Shown here one piece after another: positions 26,651 through 35,206 of a stretch of 47,200 nucleotides of DNA. The stretch lies in assembly GCF_003219815.1 (NCBI RefSeq), contig NZ_QJVD01000027.1, positions 1-47,200 on the forward strand, given 5' to 3'. Position numbers and translations under genes: made by a program. Below the pieces are notes generated by a model that saw only the letters and a list, made by a program, of their open reading frames with translations, did no database searches and was not told the DNA's origin. The DNA comes from Arthrobacter livingstonensis. GTDB taxonomy: Bacteria; Actinomycetota; Actinomycetes; Actinomycetales; Micrococcaceae. Positions within the stretch are counted from its first letter, which is position 1. Each line of letters starts with the position of its first letter.

Positions 26651-28009
26651 TCAGCTGGCGTTGCGCGTGCCCTTGACGCGGGGCGAGTAGGTGTCTGGAT
26701 CCGAGATGTCGGACCTGGAGTAGTCCTTCAGACCCAGGGTTGCGGCAATGGTGATCAGCGCCGACACCAGGATATAGACGGAGACCGCGTACCCGGTGCC
26801 AAAATTGTGCAGGAGGATGGTTGCGACCAGTGCCGCCGGACCGCCGGCAATGATCGAGGCCAGCTGGTAGCCCAGCCCGGCGCCGGTGTAGCGCAGATTG
26901 GTCGGGAAGTTCTCCGCGATGATCGAAGCCTGTGGGCCGTACTGCATGGCGTGCGGGATGAGCGCCACACACACCGCGAGGAAGACCAGCCAGCCGATGC
27001 CGCTGTCAAGCAGGGCGAAGTAGACAAAGCCCCAGACGCCGGTGATCGCCGCGCCGAGCTGATAGATCCTCAGACGGCTCATCTTGTCCGACAAGTGTCC
27101 GAAGAACGGAACAAAGAACAACTCGAGTGCGGCCGCGACCATGGTGCCAATTAACACGAAGTTGTACGAATAGTTGTGGTTTTTATCTGTCAGGTAGGAC
27201 AGGACAAACGCGGTGACAATGTAGAACGGCATCTGCTCCGACATGCGCAACAGCGCCGACAGGATGATCTCCTTCGGATACCGCCGGATGACCTCCAGCA
27301 CCGGTGCCTTCTCGGTTTTTTTGGTCTTGACCACCGCGGCAAACATCGGGGTTTCCATAATCTTGAGCCGGATGTAAAGACCGATGGCCACCAGTACCAG
27401 GCTGAGGAGGAACGGGATGCGCCAGCCCCAGGCGATGAACGCGTCCGTGCCCATGATGCCGTTGAACAACGCCATCAGCCCCGTGGAGAGGATGATGCCG
27501 ATGGCAACTCCGAGCTGTGGCCAGCTGGCCATCAGCCCCCGTCGTTTCTGGTCGCCCCATTCCATGGACAGCAGGATGGAACCGCCCCACTCGCCGCCAA
27601 CCGCGATGCCCTGAAAAACGCGCAGGATGATCAGGATTATGGGTGCGGCCTCACCCCAGGCCTCCGCACCGGGCAGCGCGCCGATCAGGGCCGTCGAAAT
27701 GCCCATCATCAGCAGCGTGATGATCAGCATCGCCTTGCGGCCGATCCGGTCTCCCCAGTGCCCAAAGATGGCCGCCCCGACGGGACGCGCCAAAAAACCG
27801 ACAAAGTACGTGGCAAATGCGGAGATCAGCCCCAAATAGGGGGACATGTGGGGGAAGAACACGTGCGGGAACACCAAGGCGGCCGCAGCGCCGTAGAGGA
27901 AGTAGTCATACCACTCGATGGTTGTGCCGATGGTGCTGGCGACTGCCGCCTTGCGCACCTGGCTTCTTTGCTCTTGGCTGCCAAGTGCAGCTGGTTCCAT
28001 CGTGGACAC
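26651..28009 (-). CDS. MFS transporter, metabolite:H+ symporter (MHS) family
   Basis: The 452-aa protein has about 12 predicted membrane segments and MHS hallmarks: GTTIEWYDYFLYGAAAALVF near residue 28, the loop 2-3 motif GHWGDRIGRKAML near 83, and RVFQGIAVGGEWGGSILLS near 128. Relatives (ShiA, ProP, KgtP) import shikimate, proline/betaine or dicarboxylates with protons; the substrate here is unknown. The start is uncertain: GTG 28009 or ATG 28000, neither with a good ribosome binding site. Its genomic partner in catabolism is not obvious. The gap 28010-28257 holds promoters for this gene and the GNAT gene. Confidence 0.9.
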   Translation of the reverse strand: MSTMEPAALGSQEQRSQVRKAAVASTIGTTIEWYDYFLYGAAAALVFPHVFFPHMSPYLGLISAFATYFVGFLARPVGAAIFGHWGDRIGRKAMLIITLLMMGISTALIGALPGAEAWGEAAPIILIILRVFQGIAVGGEWGGSILLSMEWGDQKRRGLMASWPQLGVAIGIILSTGLMALFNGIMGTDAFIAWGWRIPFLLSLVLVAIGLYIRLKIMETPMFAAVVKTKKTEKAPVLEVIRRYPKEIILSALLRMSEQMPFYIVTAFVLSYLTDKNHNYSYNFVLIGTMVAAALELFFVPFFGHLSDKMSRLRIYQLGAAITGVWGFVYFALLDSGIGWLVFLAVCVALIPHAMQYGPQASIIAENFPTNLRYTGAGLGYQLASIIAGGPAALVATILLHNFGTGYAVSVYILVSALITIAATLGLKDYSRSDISDPDTYSPRVKGTRNAS

Positions 28010-28245
28010 CGTTGACCCGCTTTCATGGTGGGGCGACCATAGGCGGCCAGGCGGTCCGCGGGCCCCTGTGGGGCGGCGGGCTGCACCGGCTCTTCATGAC
28101 CGCGTCGATCGCGTACACCGTGCTTCCTGGTTTCCGGTTTATCGAGCGGCGTGAAGGATGTCAAGGGCAATCAGGGTTTTTCCTGCACATTGGCTGGACA
28201 ATTCCCGCAACCGGCGCCGCTTCGCTGCCGGAACCAAGCAGCGGA

Positions 28246-28251
28246 TATGCT
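28246..28251 (+). promoter_or_regulatory. -10 element of the GNAT gene, leaderless start
   Basis: TATGCT ends six bases before ATG 28258, and no Shine-Dalgarno sequence is present, so a leaderless transcript is likely. No -35 is recognisable. Confidence 0.5.
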
Positions 28252-28257
28252 CGTTTC

Positions 28258-28779
28258 ATGAGTTTGATTCGCACCGCCTCCCCCGCAGATGTCCCCGCCA
28301 TCCTTGGCATGATCCACGACCTTGCCGTCTATGAAAAAGAGCCCGACGCCGTTGTCAACACCGCGGAGATGCTCCACTCCCACCTCTTTGGCGGGAATCC
28401 GCAGATTTACGCCCACGTGGTGGAGAGCCCGGTGCCCGGAGATCCCATTGTCGGCTTTGCGTTGTGGTTCCTGAACTACTCCACGTGGGAGGGAACGCTG
28501 GGCATCCACCTGGAGGACCTGTATGTGCGCCCGGAGGCACGGGGCGGTGGCCACGGCAAGGCGCTCTTGCGCACCCTCGCGCGGATCGCCGTGGAGCGCG
28601 GCTACGCCCGGGTTGAATGGAGCGTCCTGGACTGGAATGAGCCGTCCATCAACTTTTACCACTCCCTCGGTGCCGCGCCCATGGACGGCTGGCACGTGTA
28701 CCGCCTCGACGGGGGCGCGCTGGACGCCTTTGGTGCTGCCGCCACGGCACAGGCCACCACGGCGCAGGCCGGCGCATGA
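28258..28779 (+). CDS. GNAT-family N-acetyltransferase
   Basis: The 173-aa protein has a GNAT fold. It opens LIRTASPADVPAILGMIHDL, the acetyl-CoA-binding loop is LYVRPEARGGGHGKALLRTL near residue 92, and VEWSVLDWNEPSINFYHSLGA near 125 gives motif B. The pattern EDLYV-RPE-ARG with NYSTWEG (W-x-G) is that of the diamine acetyltransferase (SSAT-like) group, so a polyamine or small amine substrate is possible. The gene overlaps the downstream peptidase by ATGA (28776-28779). The Ala/Thr-rich C-terminal tail is not conserved-looking. Confidence 0.88.
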   Translation: MSLIRTASPADVPAILGMIHDLAVYEKEPDAVVNTAEMLHSHLFGGNPQIYAHVVESPVPGDPIVGFALWFLNYSTWEGTLGIHLEDLYVRPEARGGGHGKALLRTLARIAVERGYARVEWSVLDWNEPSINFYHSLGAAPMDGWHVYRLDGGALDAFGAAATAQATTAQAGA

Positions 28780-30128
28780 GCCCCCGGGACGGCGGCGCCG
28801 GAACAGGCGGCGCCCACCCACCCAGTGCGCACCCGCAGAGTGCCGGTGAGGCCTATCTGGCCCGCGGGCTCGCCCTGCGTGACCACTGGTTTGACGCACC
28901 GCTGGACCACGCCAACCCGGCAGGGCCCACCATCAGGCTGTTCGCACGGGAGATGTATGACCCTGCGCTGGAAGCCGAGGGCCTTCCGTGGCTGTTGTTC
29001 CTGCAGGGCGGGCCGGGCGGCCGGGGAAACCGTCCCGTGGGCCTGGCGGGCTGGCTGCGCGAGGCCTCCAAGAGTTTCCGTGTGCTCATGCTGGACCAGC
29101 GCGGCACCGGGCTGTCCACGCCGGCGTCCCGGCAGACGCTGCCTCTGGTGGGCGATGCCGCGGCGCAGGCCGACTACCTGGCGCATTTCCGCGCCACCGA
29201 CATTGTGGCCGATGCCGAGCTGATCCGTGCCGCGCTTGGCTCCGGCCCGTGGTCCATCTTCGGCCAAAGCTACGGCGGCTTCTGCGCACTGACTTACCTT
29301 TCCTTTGCCCCGCAGGGCCTGAAGGAGGCACTCATCACCGGCGGACTGGGACCGCTCACGGGCCCTGCCGACCAGGTCTACCAGGCCACGTTCGGCCGCC
29401 TGGCGGCACGCAATGCCGAATACTTTGCCCGCTACCCGCTGGACCGTGGAATCGTCACCCGCATCATCCGCCACACGGCCTCGGCTTTGGAATTTCTGCC
29501 CACTGGCGAACGCCTTACTCCCGAACGCGTGCAGATGCTGGGCAACTATTTTGGCGGGAACACCCGCATCGACGCGTTGCACTACCTGCTGGAGGATGCC
29601 TTTGTCCCCACGCCCGACGGCGACCGTCTCTCGGACGGGTTCCTCACCCAAGTTTCAGCCCAGGTCAGCCGGGCAGCCAATCCGCTCTACGCACTCATGC
29701 ATGAGTCCATCTACGTCCAGGGCGAGGCCAGCGACTGGGCCGCGGCCCGGGTTCTCGCCGGGCAGCCTGCCTTCCACCCGGACGCCGCCGAGCCGCTGCT
29801 GACGGGCGAGGCCGTGTACCCGTGGTACTTCGAGCAGGACCCTGCCCTGGTGCCGCTGCGCGAGTTGGCGGGGCTGCTGGCAGTCCGCACCGAGGGCTGG
29901 GGCCCGCTCTACGACCTGGGTCAGCTGGGCCACAACACGGTTCCGGTGGCTGCAGCCGTGTACTCGGAGGACATTTACGTGGACCGGGACATCTCCCTGG
30001 CCACTGCCGCGGCCGTGCGGGGCCTGCAGGTCTGGGAAACCGCCGACTTCCACCACGACGGCATTGCCGACGACGGCGAAGGCATCTTCGCCCGCCTTCT
30101 GTCCATGGTCAGGGAGCCGCGGGCCTAG
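28776..30128 (+). CDS. Proline iminopeptidase-like alpha/beta hydrolase (S33)
   Basis: This 450-aa protein has S33 family motifs: the oxyanion-region LQGGPGGRGNRP (77-88), DQRGTGLSTPA (107-117) and the nucleophile elbow IFGQSYGGFCALTY with S165. A His in ADFHHDGIADDGE near residue 434 is the likely catalytic base. It probably removes N-terminal proline or another residue from peptides in the cytosol; there is no signal peptide. Start ATG 28776 overlaps the GNAT stop. It converges on uvrB with 66 bp between the stops, nearly all taken by repeat E. Confidence 0.87.
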   Translation: MSPRDGGAGTGGAHPPSAHPQSAGEAYLARGLALRDHWFDAPLDHANPAGPTIRLFAREMYDPALEAEGLPWLLFLQGGPGGRGNRPVGLAGWLREASKSFRVLMLDQRGTGLSTPASRQTLPLVGDAAAQADYLAHFRATDIVADAELIRAALGSGPWSIFGQSYGGFCALTYLSFAPQGLKEALITGGLGPLTGPADQVYQATFGRLAARNAEYFARYPLDRGIVTRIIRHTASALEFLPTGERLTPERVQMLGNYFGGNTRIDALHYLLEDAFVPTPDGDRLSDGFLTQVSAQVSRAANPLYALMHESIYVQGEASDWAAARVLAGQPAFHPDAAEPLLTGEAVYPWYFEQDPALVPLRELAGLLAVRTEGWGPLYDLGQLGHNTVPVAAAVYSEDIYVDRDISLATAAAVRGLQVWETADFHHDGIADDGEGIFARLLSMVREPRA

Positions 30129-30135
30129 CGCTTGC

Positions 30136-30194
30136 TGGGCCCACGAGCGCGAGGGCCCCGCTGCGAGCTTGCGAGCAGTGGGAGCGCTTGGGGA
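30136..30194 (-). repeat. Stop-anchored hairpin repeat, copy E (cleanest)
   Basis: It runs from TGGGCCCACGAGCGCGAGGG to GAGCGCTTGGGGA and stops against the uvrB stop codon, so uvrB mRNA reads TAA-TCCCCA. Two hairpins are possible: GGGCCC with GGGCCC around a 10-nt loop, and CCCGCTGC with GCAGTGGG around GAGCTTGCGA. It fills the gap between the convergent iminopeptidase and uvrB genes. Confidence 0.9.
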
Positions 30195-32270
30195 TTAGGC
30201 GTGCCCTGCCTCCCGCATTTGGCGCAGTTCCTTTTTCAGGTCCCCCACCTCGTCGCGCAGCCGGGCCGCGAGCTCAAAGTGCAGGTCTGCCGCGGCGCCG
30301 TGCATCTGTGCCGTGAGTTCCTCGATCAGCTCCACCAGTTGGCCGGCCGGGCGGGCGGCCAACCCGTCCTGGCGGACCTTTGACTTGGCGGTTTCGCGCT
30401 TGGTGCGGGCCTCCTGCAGCAGTGCGGCGGTGTCCGCGTCCTCACGCGCCAGCTGGTCGGTGATGTCGGCGATCTTTTTGCGCAGCGGCTGCGGGTCAAT
30501 GCCGCGCTCGGTGTTGTACGCCACCTGGATTTCACGGCGGCGGTTCGTCTCGTCAATGGCAAACTGCATGGAGGCGGTGATCCGGTCGGCGTACATGTGG
30601 ACCTGCCCGGACACGTTGCGGGCGGCACGGCCGATGGTCTGGATCAGCGACGTGGAGGAACGCAGGAAGCCCTCCTTGTCGGCATCGAGGATGCTGACCA
30701 GGGATACCTCAGGCAGGTCCAGGCCCTCGCGGAGCAGGTTGATGCCCACCAATACGTCAAAGACGCCCATGCGCAGTTCACGCAGCAGTTCCACCCGGCG
30801 CAGCGTGTCGACGTCCGAGTGCAGGTATTGGACCTTGATGCCGTTGCCCAGCAGGTAGTCGGTGAGGTCCTCGGACATGCGCTTGGTCAGTGTGGTGACC
30901 AGCACGCGTTCGTTTTTGGCCGTCCGTTCGCGGATTTCACCCAGGAGGTCGTTGATCTGGTCCTTGGACGGCTTGACAATGATTTCCGGATCGATCAGCC
31001 CGGTGGGACGGATGATCTGCTGGACGTAGCCATCCGACTTGCCCAGCTCGTACTTGCCGGGAGTGGCGGAGAGGTAGACGGTCTGGCCAACACGGTCCAG
31101 GAACTCATCCCATTTCAACGGGCGGTTGTCCATGGCGGAGGGCAGCCGGAAACCGTGGTCCACCAGGGTCCGCTTGCGGGACATGTCGCCTTCGTACATC
31201 GCCCCGATCTGCGGCACGGTGACGTGCGATTCGTCGATGACCAGCAGGAAGTCGTCCGGGAAATAGTCGATGAGGCAATGCGGGGCGGTCCCGGGGCCGC
31301 GGCCGTCAATGTGCCGGGAATAGTTTTCGATGCCGTTGCAGAATCCCATCTGCTCCATCATTTCCAGGTCGTACGTGGTGCGCATGCGCAGCCGCTGGGC
31401 CTCCAACAGCTTGTTTTGGCTTTCCAGTTCCTTGGTGCGGACGGCAAGTTCGTCCTCGATCTGCTTGACAGCACGGTTCATGCGCTCCGGTCCGGCCACA
31501 TAGTGCGACGCCGGAAACACGTACATTTCGGTTTCCTCGCGGATCACCTGGCCTGTCAGCGGGTGCAACGTGTAGATGTTCTCGATCTCGTCGCCAAAGA
31601 ATTCAATGCGGAGCGCCTGCTCCTCATACATCGGGATGATTTCCACGGTGTCCCCGCGCACGCGGAACGTGCCGCGGTGGAAGTCGATGTCGTTGCGGGC
31701 GTACTGCATGCTGACAAACTTGCGCAGCAGGTCGTCGCGGTTCATGGTCGCACCCTTGGTGAGCGTGACCATGCCGGAGACGTATTCCTCCGGTGTTCCC
31801 AGACCGTAGATGCAGGACACCGTGGCCACCACGATGACGTCGCGCCGGGTCAAGAGCGCATTCGTTGCCGAGTGCCGCAGGCGTTCAACTTCCTCGTTGA
31901 CCGAGGAGTCCTTTTCAATAAAGGTGTCCGACTGGGGCACGTAGGCCTCGGGCTGGTAGTAGTCGTAATACGAGACAAAGTACTCGACGGCGTTGTTGGG
32001 CAGCAGTTCCCTGAACTCGTTGGCCAGCTGGGCAGCCAGTGTCTTGTTTTGCACCATCACCAGGGTGGGCCTCTGCACCTGCTCTATCAGCCACGCGGTG
32101 GTGGCGGACTTTCCGGTCCCGGTGGCACCGAGCAGCACAATGTCCTTTTCACCGTTGTTGATGCGCTCGGTAAGTTCCTTGATGGCGGCCGGCTGGTCGC
32201 CGGCCGGCTGGAACTCGCTAATGACCTCAAACGGGGCAACGACACGATTAATTTCCTGCGCAAGACTCAT
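30195..32270 (-). CDS. uvrB: Excinuclease ABC subunit B
   Basis: UvrB (691 aa) verifies damage after UvrA and recruits UvrC. Motifs are Walker [19 protein letters not shown] near residue 44, the beta-hairpin region [17 protein letters not shown] near 95 and DESHVT near 340. Further on are [30 protein letters not shown] near 510, QTIGRAARN, and a C-terminal UVR motif ([23 protein letters not shown]) that binds UvrC. ATG 32270 has no Shine-Dalgarno sequence, but TAGCCT lies 7 bp upstream, so it is probably leaderless. Its stop abuts repeat E. Confidence 0.97.
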   Translation of the reverse strand: MSLAQEINRVVAPFEVISEFQPAGDQPAAIKELTERINNGEKDIVLLGATGTGKSATTAWLIEQVQRPTLVMVQNKTLAAQLANEFRELLPNNAVEYFVSYYDYYQPEAYVPQSDTFIEKDSSVNEEVERLRHSATNALLTRRDVIVVATVSCIYGLGTPEEYVSGMVTLTKGATMNRDDLLRKFVSMQYARNDIDFHRGTFRVRGDTVEIIPMYEEQALRIEFFGDEIENIYTLHPLTGQVIREETEMYVFPASHYVAGPERMNRAVKQIEDELAVRTKELESQNKLLEAQRLRMRTTYDLEMMEQMGFCNGIENYSRHIDGRGPGTAPHCLIDYFPDDFLLVIDESHVTVPQIGAMYEGDMSRKRTLVDHGFRLPSAMDNRPLKWDEFLDRVGQTVYLSATPGKYELGKSDGYVQQIIRPTGLIDPEIIVKPSKDQINDLLGEIRERTAKNERVLVTTLTKRMSEDLTDYLLGNGIKVQYLHSDVDTLRRVELLRELRMGVFDVLVGINLLREGLDLPEVSLVSILDADKEGFLRSSTSLIQTIGRAARNVSGQVHMYADRITASMQFAIDETNRRREIQVAYNTERGIDPQPLRKKIADITDQLAREDADTAALLQEARTKRETAKSKVRQDGLAARPAGQLVELIEELTAQMHGAAADLHFELAARLRDEVGDLKKELRQMREAGHA

Positions 32271-32277
32271 GGGCTTA

Positions 32278-32314
32278 AGGCTACTCCCGTTGCGCCATGG
32301 GCAGGACTGCCCAT
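32278..32314 (-). promoter_or_regulatory. uvrB promoter: leaderless -10 and a perfect palindrome
   Basis: The -10 TAGCCT (32283 down to 32278) is seven bases from ATG 32270. The perfect inverted repeat ATGGGCAG-GA-CTGCCCAT (32297-32314) lies about 27-44 bp upstream of the start, over the expected -35 region. It does not match the LexA consensus, so uvrB may have a different regulator from uvrA. Confidence 0.5.
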
Positions 32315-32390
32315 GAACGGCAAGTGCCAATTAATCCAGCGCATGTAAAAATGGTTGCAGGACCGACACTTTCACCGAATAGAGGAACCC

Positions 32391-32768
32391 ATGCCGTCTG
32401 ACACACCGGAAAACCCCTACAACCAGCCCGGGCAGCCCGCCCCCTACGGCCAGCCGCCCGCCCCCTACAACCAGCCCGGGCCGCCCGCCCCCTACGGCCA
32501 GCCGCCCTACGGAGCCCCGATGGAAGACCCGGGCAAGACCCTGGGAATTGTTGGCCTGGTGCTGTGTTTCGTCGTCCCCCTGGCCGGGTTGATCGTGTCC
32601 ATCATCGGCAAGAAAAAGTCCAGGGTTGCGGGCTTCACAAACACACCCGCCAAGGTGGGCGTGATCCTTGGCTGGATCTTCACCATCGTGGGCTTCATCA
32701 TTGCCATCATCTACATCGTCGTGATCATTGCGGTCCTCAACAACCCCGACATGGTCAACAGCTACTAG
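32391..32768 (+). CDS. Small membrane protein, proline-rich N-terminus plus DUF4190-like domain
   Basis: The 125-aa protein starts with a proline/tyrosine/glutamine-rich cytoplasmic tail (residues 8-43). PYNQPG and APYGQPP recur in it as 16-residue tandem repeats that are also visible as DNA repeats at about 32417-32500. Two hydrophobic helices follow, at about 50-68 (LGIVGLVLCFVVPLAGLIVS) and 88-115, joined by the charged loop GKKKSRVAG. This layout is that of DUF4190-like proteins, of unknown function. GAGGA precedes ATG 32391. It is divergent from uvrB and convergent with coaE across a strong terminator hairpin. Confidence 0.8.
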   Translation: MPSDTPENPYNQPGQPAPYGQPPAPYNQPGPPAPYGQPPYGAPMEDPGKTLGIVGLVLCFVVPLAGLIVSIIGKKKSRVAGFTNTPAKVGVILGWIFTIVGFIIAIIYIVVIIAVLNNPDMVNSY

Positions 32769-32794
32769 GCTCCGCCGCTCCCGGCAGCGGCACT

Positions 32795-32837
32795 CGAAAG
32801 CAGCTGCCCTCCCGCCAGGGAACGGCAGCTGCTTTCG
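32795..32837. terminator. Bidirectional terminator between the DUF4190-like gene and coaE
   Basis: CGAAAGCAGCTGCC (32795-32808) and GGCAGCTGCTTTCG (32824-32837) form a perfect 14-bp stem with a 15-nt loop, centred between convergent stops at 32768 and 32859. T-rich and A-rich ends within the stem suit either direction. Confidence 0.8.
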
Positions 32838-32858
32838 TCGTATCACCGTGCGGAACTG

Positions 32859-33959
32859 CTACTTCGTTGGGCTGTCCAGCCGCCGCAACATGGCCTCATA
32901 GCCGCTGCGTGCGCCGTCGTCGGACCGCAGCCAGTCCCGGAACGCCAGCGCCAGCAGGGCTGCCGGCGAACCATCGACACGGACGTGCAGGTTCACGGCC
33001 CGGCCAGGGTCCGCCGCGCTGTGGAAGCGTTTCTGCCAGCGCTCCCCTCCGGCCCCTCCGGCAAGGTCATGCCCCGTGTCCCACCATTGTCCGCCGCGGC
33101 GCGGGAAGCCGGCGGCGCCCAGTGCGGCTGCCACACTGTCCGCGTCCGCCCAGGACCGCACGCGCAGCTGGAAGTCAATGACGTCCTTGGCGGCCAGCCC
33201 CGGCACGGATGTGGAACCGATGTGGTCCACCGCCACGGCCGCGTCGCCCGCCGCCAGCTCGATCCGCGCAGCCAGCCGCGCCGCCTGTGCCGGCCATGAC
33301 GGATCCGGCTCCGCGATGGAGGGTGGCCCTGCCAGGGGCGCCGGGCGGCCTGCCGCCAGGTTGCGGGCAAACGGCAGCAGCCGCCCTTCCCAGAGCGCGT
33401 CCAGGGCCGCCAGCGCCAGTTCGGGCGCGCCGGAGTTGTCAATCACGACGTCGGCCGCCGCCAGCCGCTGTTCCGGGCCGGCCTGCGCGGCCATCCTCGC
33501 CGCGGCATCCACGGCTGTCATCCCCCGGTTCCCCACCATGCGGGCCAGGCGTTGGTCTTCTGGGGCATCGACCACCACGACCAGGTGGAAGTTGGGCCCC
33601 TGACCGGTCTCGGCCAGCAGTGGAATGTCCTGGACGACGATGGCGTCCGGGCCGGCGTCGTCCTTCAATTGAGCGGCGGCAGCCCGCACCAGCGGATGGA
33701 CGATTGCGTTGAGGGCGGCCAGCCGAGCCTTGTCCGCGAACACGACGGCGCCCAGCGCCGGGCGGTCCAGCGATCCGTCGCGCAGCAGCACTGCCGGGCC
33801 AAAGCCGGCCGCCACGGCCGCCAGCCCCGGCGTGCCGGGCGCCACGACGTCCCGGGCCAGCCGGTCCGCGTCAATGACCACGGCGCCCAGCTCGCGGAAC
33901 CGTGCGGAGAGCAGGGACTTGCCGGAGGCGATGCCGCCTGTGAGACCAATCGAAAGCAT
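32859..33959 (-). CDS. coaE: Dephospho-CoA kinase fused to a UPF0157/GrpB domain
   Basis: The N-terminal half (residues 1-195) is dephospho-CoA kinase, the last step of coenzyme A synthesis: P-loop GLTGGIASGKS (5-15), VIDADRLARDVV (33-44) and VVVVDAPEDQRLARM near 130. The C-terminal half (about 215-366) is a UPF0157/GrpB nucleotidyltransferase-like domain with AVAVDHIGSTSVPGLAAKDVIDFQL. Such fusions occur in mycobacteria and other actinobacteria, where the extra domain may help folding or regulation. There is no properly spaced Shine-Dalgarno sequence; the TAGTGT -10 lies 6 bp before ATG, so it is probably leaderless. Confidence 0.94.
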   Translation of the reverse strand: MLSIGLTGGIASGKSLLSARFRELGAVVIDADRLARDVVAPGTPGLAAVAAGFGPAVLLRDGSLDRPALGAVVFADKARLAALNAIVHPLVRAAAAQLKDDAGPDAIVVQDIPLLAETGQGPNFHLVVVVDAPEDQRLARMVGNRGMTAVDAAARMAAQAGPEQRLAAADVVIDNSGAPELALAALDALWEGRLLPFARNLAAGRPAPLAGPPSIAEPDPSWPAQAARLAARIELAAGDAAVAVDHIGSTSVPGLAAKDVIDFQLRVRSWADADSVAAALGAAGFPRRGGQWWDTGHDLAGGAGGERWQKRFHSAADPGRAVNLHVRVDGSPAALLALAFRDWLRSDDGARSGYEAMLRRLDSPTK

Positions 33960-33965
33960 GCCTCC

Positions 33966-33975
33966 ACACTAGACT
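33966..33975. promoter_or_regulatory. Overlapping divergent -10 elements of coaE and yigZ
   Basis: ACACTAGACT encodes TAGTGT on the minus strand (33971 down to 33966) and TAGACT on the plus strand (33970-33975), sharing two bases. Each ends exactly six bases from its start codon (coaE ATG 33959, yigZ GTG 33982). The 22-bp gap would therefore drive two leaderless, mutually exclusive transcripts. Confidence 0.55.
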
Positions 33976-33981
33976 GGATCG

Positions 33982-34695
33982 GTGAACCAGACACCCCAGC
34001 TGCCAACGGCACCGCCCGGCCCGAACAGCTACACAACGCTCGCGGCCGGGCAGGACTTCCGCAATGAAATCGCGATCAGGCGCTCCCGCTTCATCACGGT
34101 GCTGCGAAGGGTCGAGGACGAAACCGGCGCCCGCGCTCTCGTGGCCGAACTGCGCCGGGAGTTTTACGGCGCCCGGCACCACTGCTCGGCCTTTGTCCTC
34201 GGGCCCGGCCGTTCGGTGCGGCGCTCCAACGACGACGGCGAACCGTCCGGCACCGCCGGCGCCCCAATGCTTGACGCACTTTTGAAGCACGGGTCCGGTG
34301 CGGGTACCGTGCCGTCGGCAGATCTCAGCGACGTGTGCGCCGTCGTCGTACGATATTTTGGCGGGATCCTCCTCGGTGCCGGCGGCCTGGTGCGGGCCTA
34401 TTCCGAGTCGGTCGGCACCGCGTTGGAACTCGCGCCGCTGGTGCGGCGCAACCGGCTGCAGCTGTTCACGGTGTCCGTGCCCCACGCCGACGCCGGGCGG
34501 GTCGAAAATGAGCTCCGCACAGCCGGCTGCGTCATGACCGGCAACAGCTACGGGGCGGAGAGGACGGACGTGGGCCTGGCCATCGCCGACGACGCCGCCG
34601 TCATCGCCGCCGTGCAGGACCGGCTGGCATCCCTGTCGGCCGGGCACAGCACCCTGGTGCCGGTGGGCGTCGACTGGGTGGACGCAGCCAGCTAG
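33982..34695 (+). CDS. yigZ: YigZ/IMPACT-family protein
   Basis: The 237-aa protein has the UPF0029 N-terminal domain signature: RRSRFITVLRRVEDETGARALV, FYGARHHCSAFVLGP, RRSNDDGEPSGTAGAPMLDAL and VVRYFGGILLGAGGLVRAYSESV (about residues 30-140). A smaller C-terminal domain (DUF1949-like) follows. Bacterial members are of uncertain function; the eukaryotic relative IMPACT regulates translation through GCN2 signalling. GTG 33982 has no ribosome binding site but a -10 element six bases upstream. Its TAG stop overlaps the stop of the convergent gene in a shared CTAG (34692-34695). Confidence 0.9.
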   Translation: MNQTPQLPTAPPGPNSYTTLAAGQDFRNEIAIRRSRFITVLRRVEDETGARALVAELRREFYGARHHCSAFVLGPGRSVRRSNDDGEPSGTAGAPMLDALLKHGSGAGTVPSADLSDVCAVVVRYFGGILLGAGGLVRAYSESVGTALELAPLVRRNRLQLFTVSVPHADAGRVENELRTAGCVMTGNSYGAERTDVGLAIADDAAVIAAVQDRLASLSAGHSTLVPVGVDWVDAAS

Positions 34696-35069
34696 ACGCC
34701 ACCGCCCTCTGCCGCGCCCAGCGTCCCTGCCAGGTCCGGCCAGGGCACCGTGACACGCCTGCCAAACGCCCCGGCCTTGGCCAGGTCCGCATGCGAGACC
34801 ACAATGCCGTCCGGGGACACCTCGAGGATGACGACGCCGCTGGCAAGGTCCGCCCCGGCGTCCCGCAGGTGCCACCGGCCGGCCAACTCGCCAATCCCCC
34901 GGTCAACGAGCCGGTCCTCCCCGTCCATGAAATCACTCGGCGCCCCGACGGGATGCCCCAGAAGGTTCCGTGGCTGGACCTCGGAGTAGTCGGCGGACAG
35001 TGGCTCCAGGTAGCCGACGGTTTCGCCGTCGTCCGGGCGGGTGACCTTCAGCCATGGGTCAAGGGACAT
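34692..35069 (-). CDS. Hypothetical protein
   Basis: I do not recognise this 125-aa protein. It starts MSLDPWLKVTRPDDGETVGY and has no signal peptide or membrane segment. WHLRDAGADLASGVVILEVSPDGIVV in the middle and VTVPWPDL near the end suggest a small beta-rich domain. GGAAGG nine bases upstream supports ATG 35069 over an earlier ATG at 35105. The composition and GC-rich third positions are like neighbouring genes, so it is probably real. It lies downstream of rpsA on the same strand, beyond a hairpin, and converges on yigZ with a 4-bp overlap. Confidence 0.75.
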   Translation of the reverse strand: MSLDPWLKVTRPDDGETVGYLEPLSADYSEVQPRNLLGHPVGAPSDFMDGEDRLVDRGIGELAGRWHLRDAGADLASGVVILEVSPDGIVVSHADLAKAGAFGRRVTVPWPDLAGTLGAAEGGGV

Positions 35070-35138
35070 GGGGCATAACCTTCCAGGGACAACGGGGGAT
35101 GTCACTGTGCAATTTGCATGGGGCTGGTGGATCCCAAC

Positions 35139-35177
35139 GGAAACGGGTCCCCCACCCGAAGGTGGAGGACCCGTTCC
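35139..35177 (-). terminator. rpsA terminator
   Basis: GGAAACGGGTCCCCCACC (35139-35156) and GGTGGAGGACCCGTTCC (35161-35177) form a stem of about 16 bp with a CGAA tetraloop, 30 bp after the rpsA stop. One bulged A and one C-A mismatch interrupt it. There is no T-run. Confidence 0.75.
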
Positions 35178-35206
35178 GCTGCCGTGAAGGCAGTGCCTTA
35201 CGGAAA

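Noticed and set aside
30597-32348. A 583-codon open frame opposite uvrB
   Set aside because: Antisense shadow of uvrB with compositionally biased His/Val/Gly-rich sequence.
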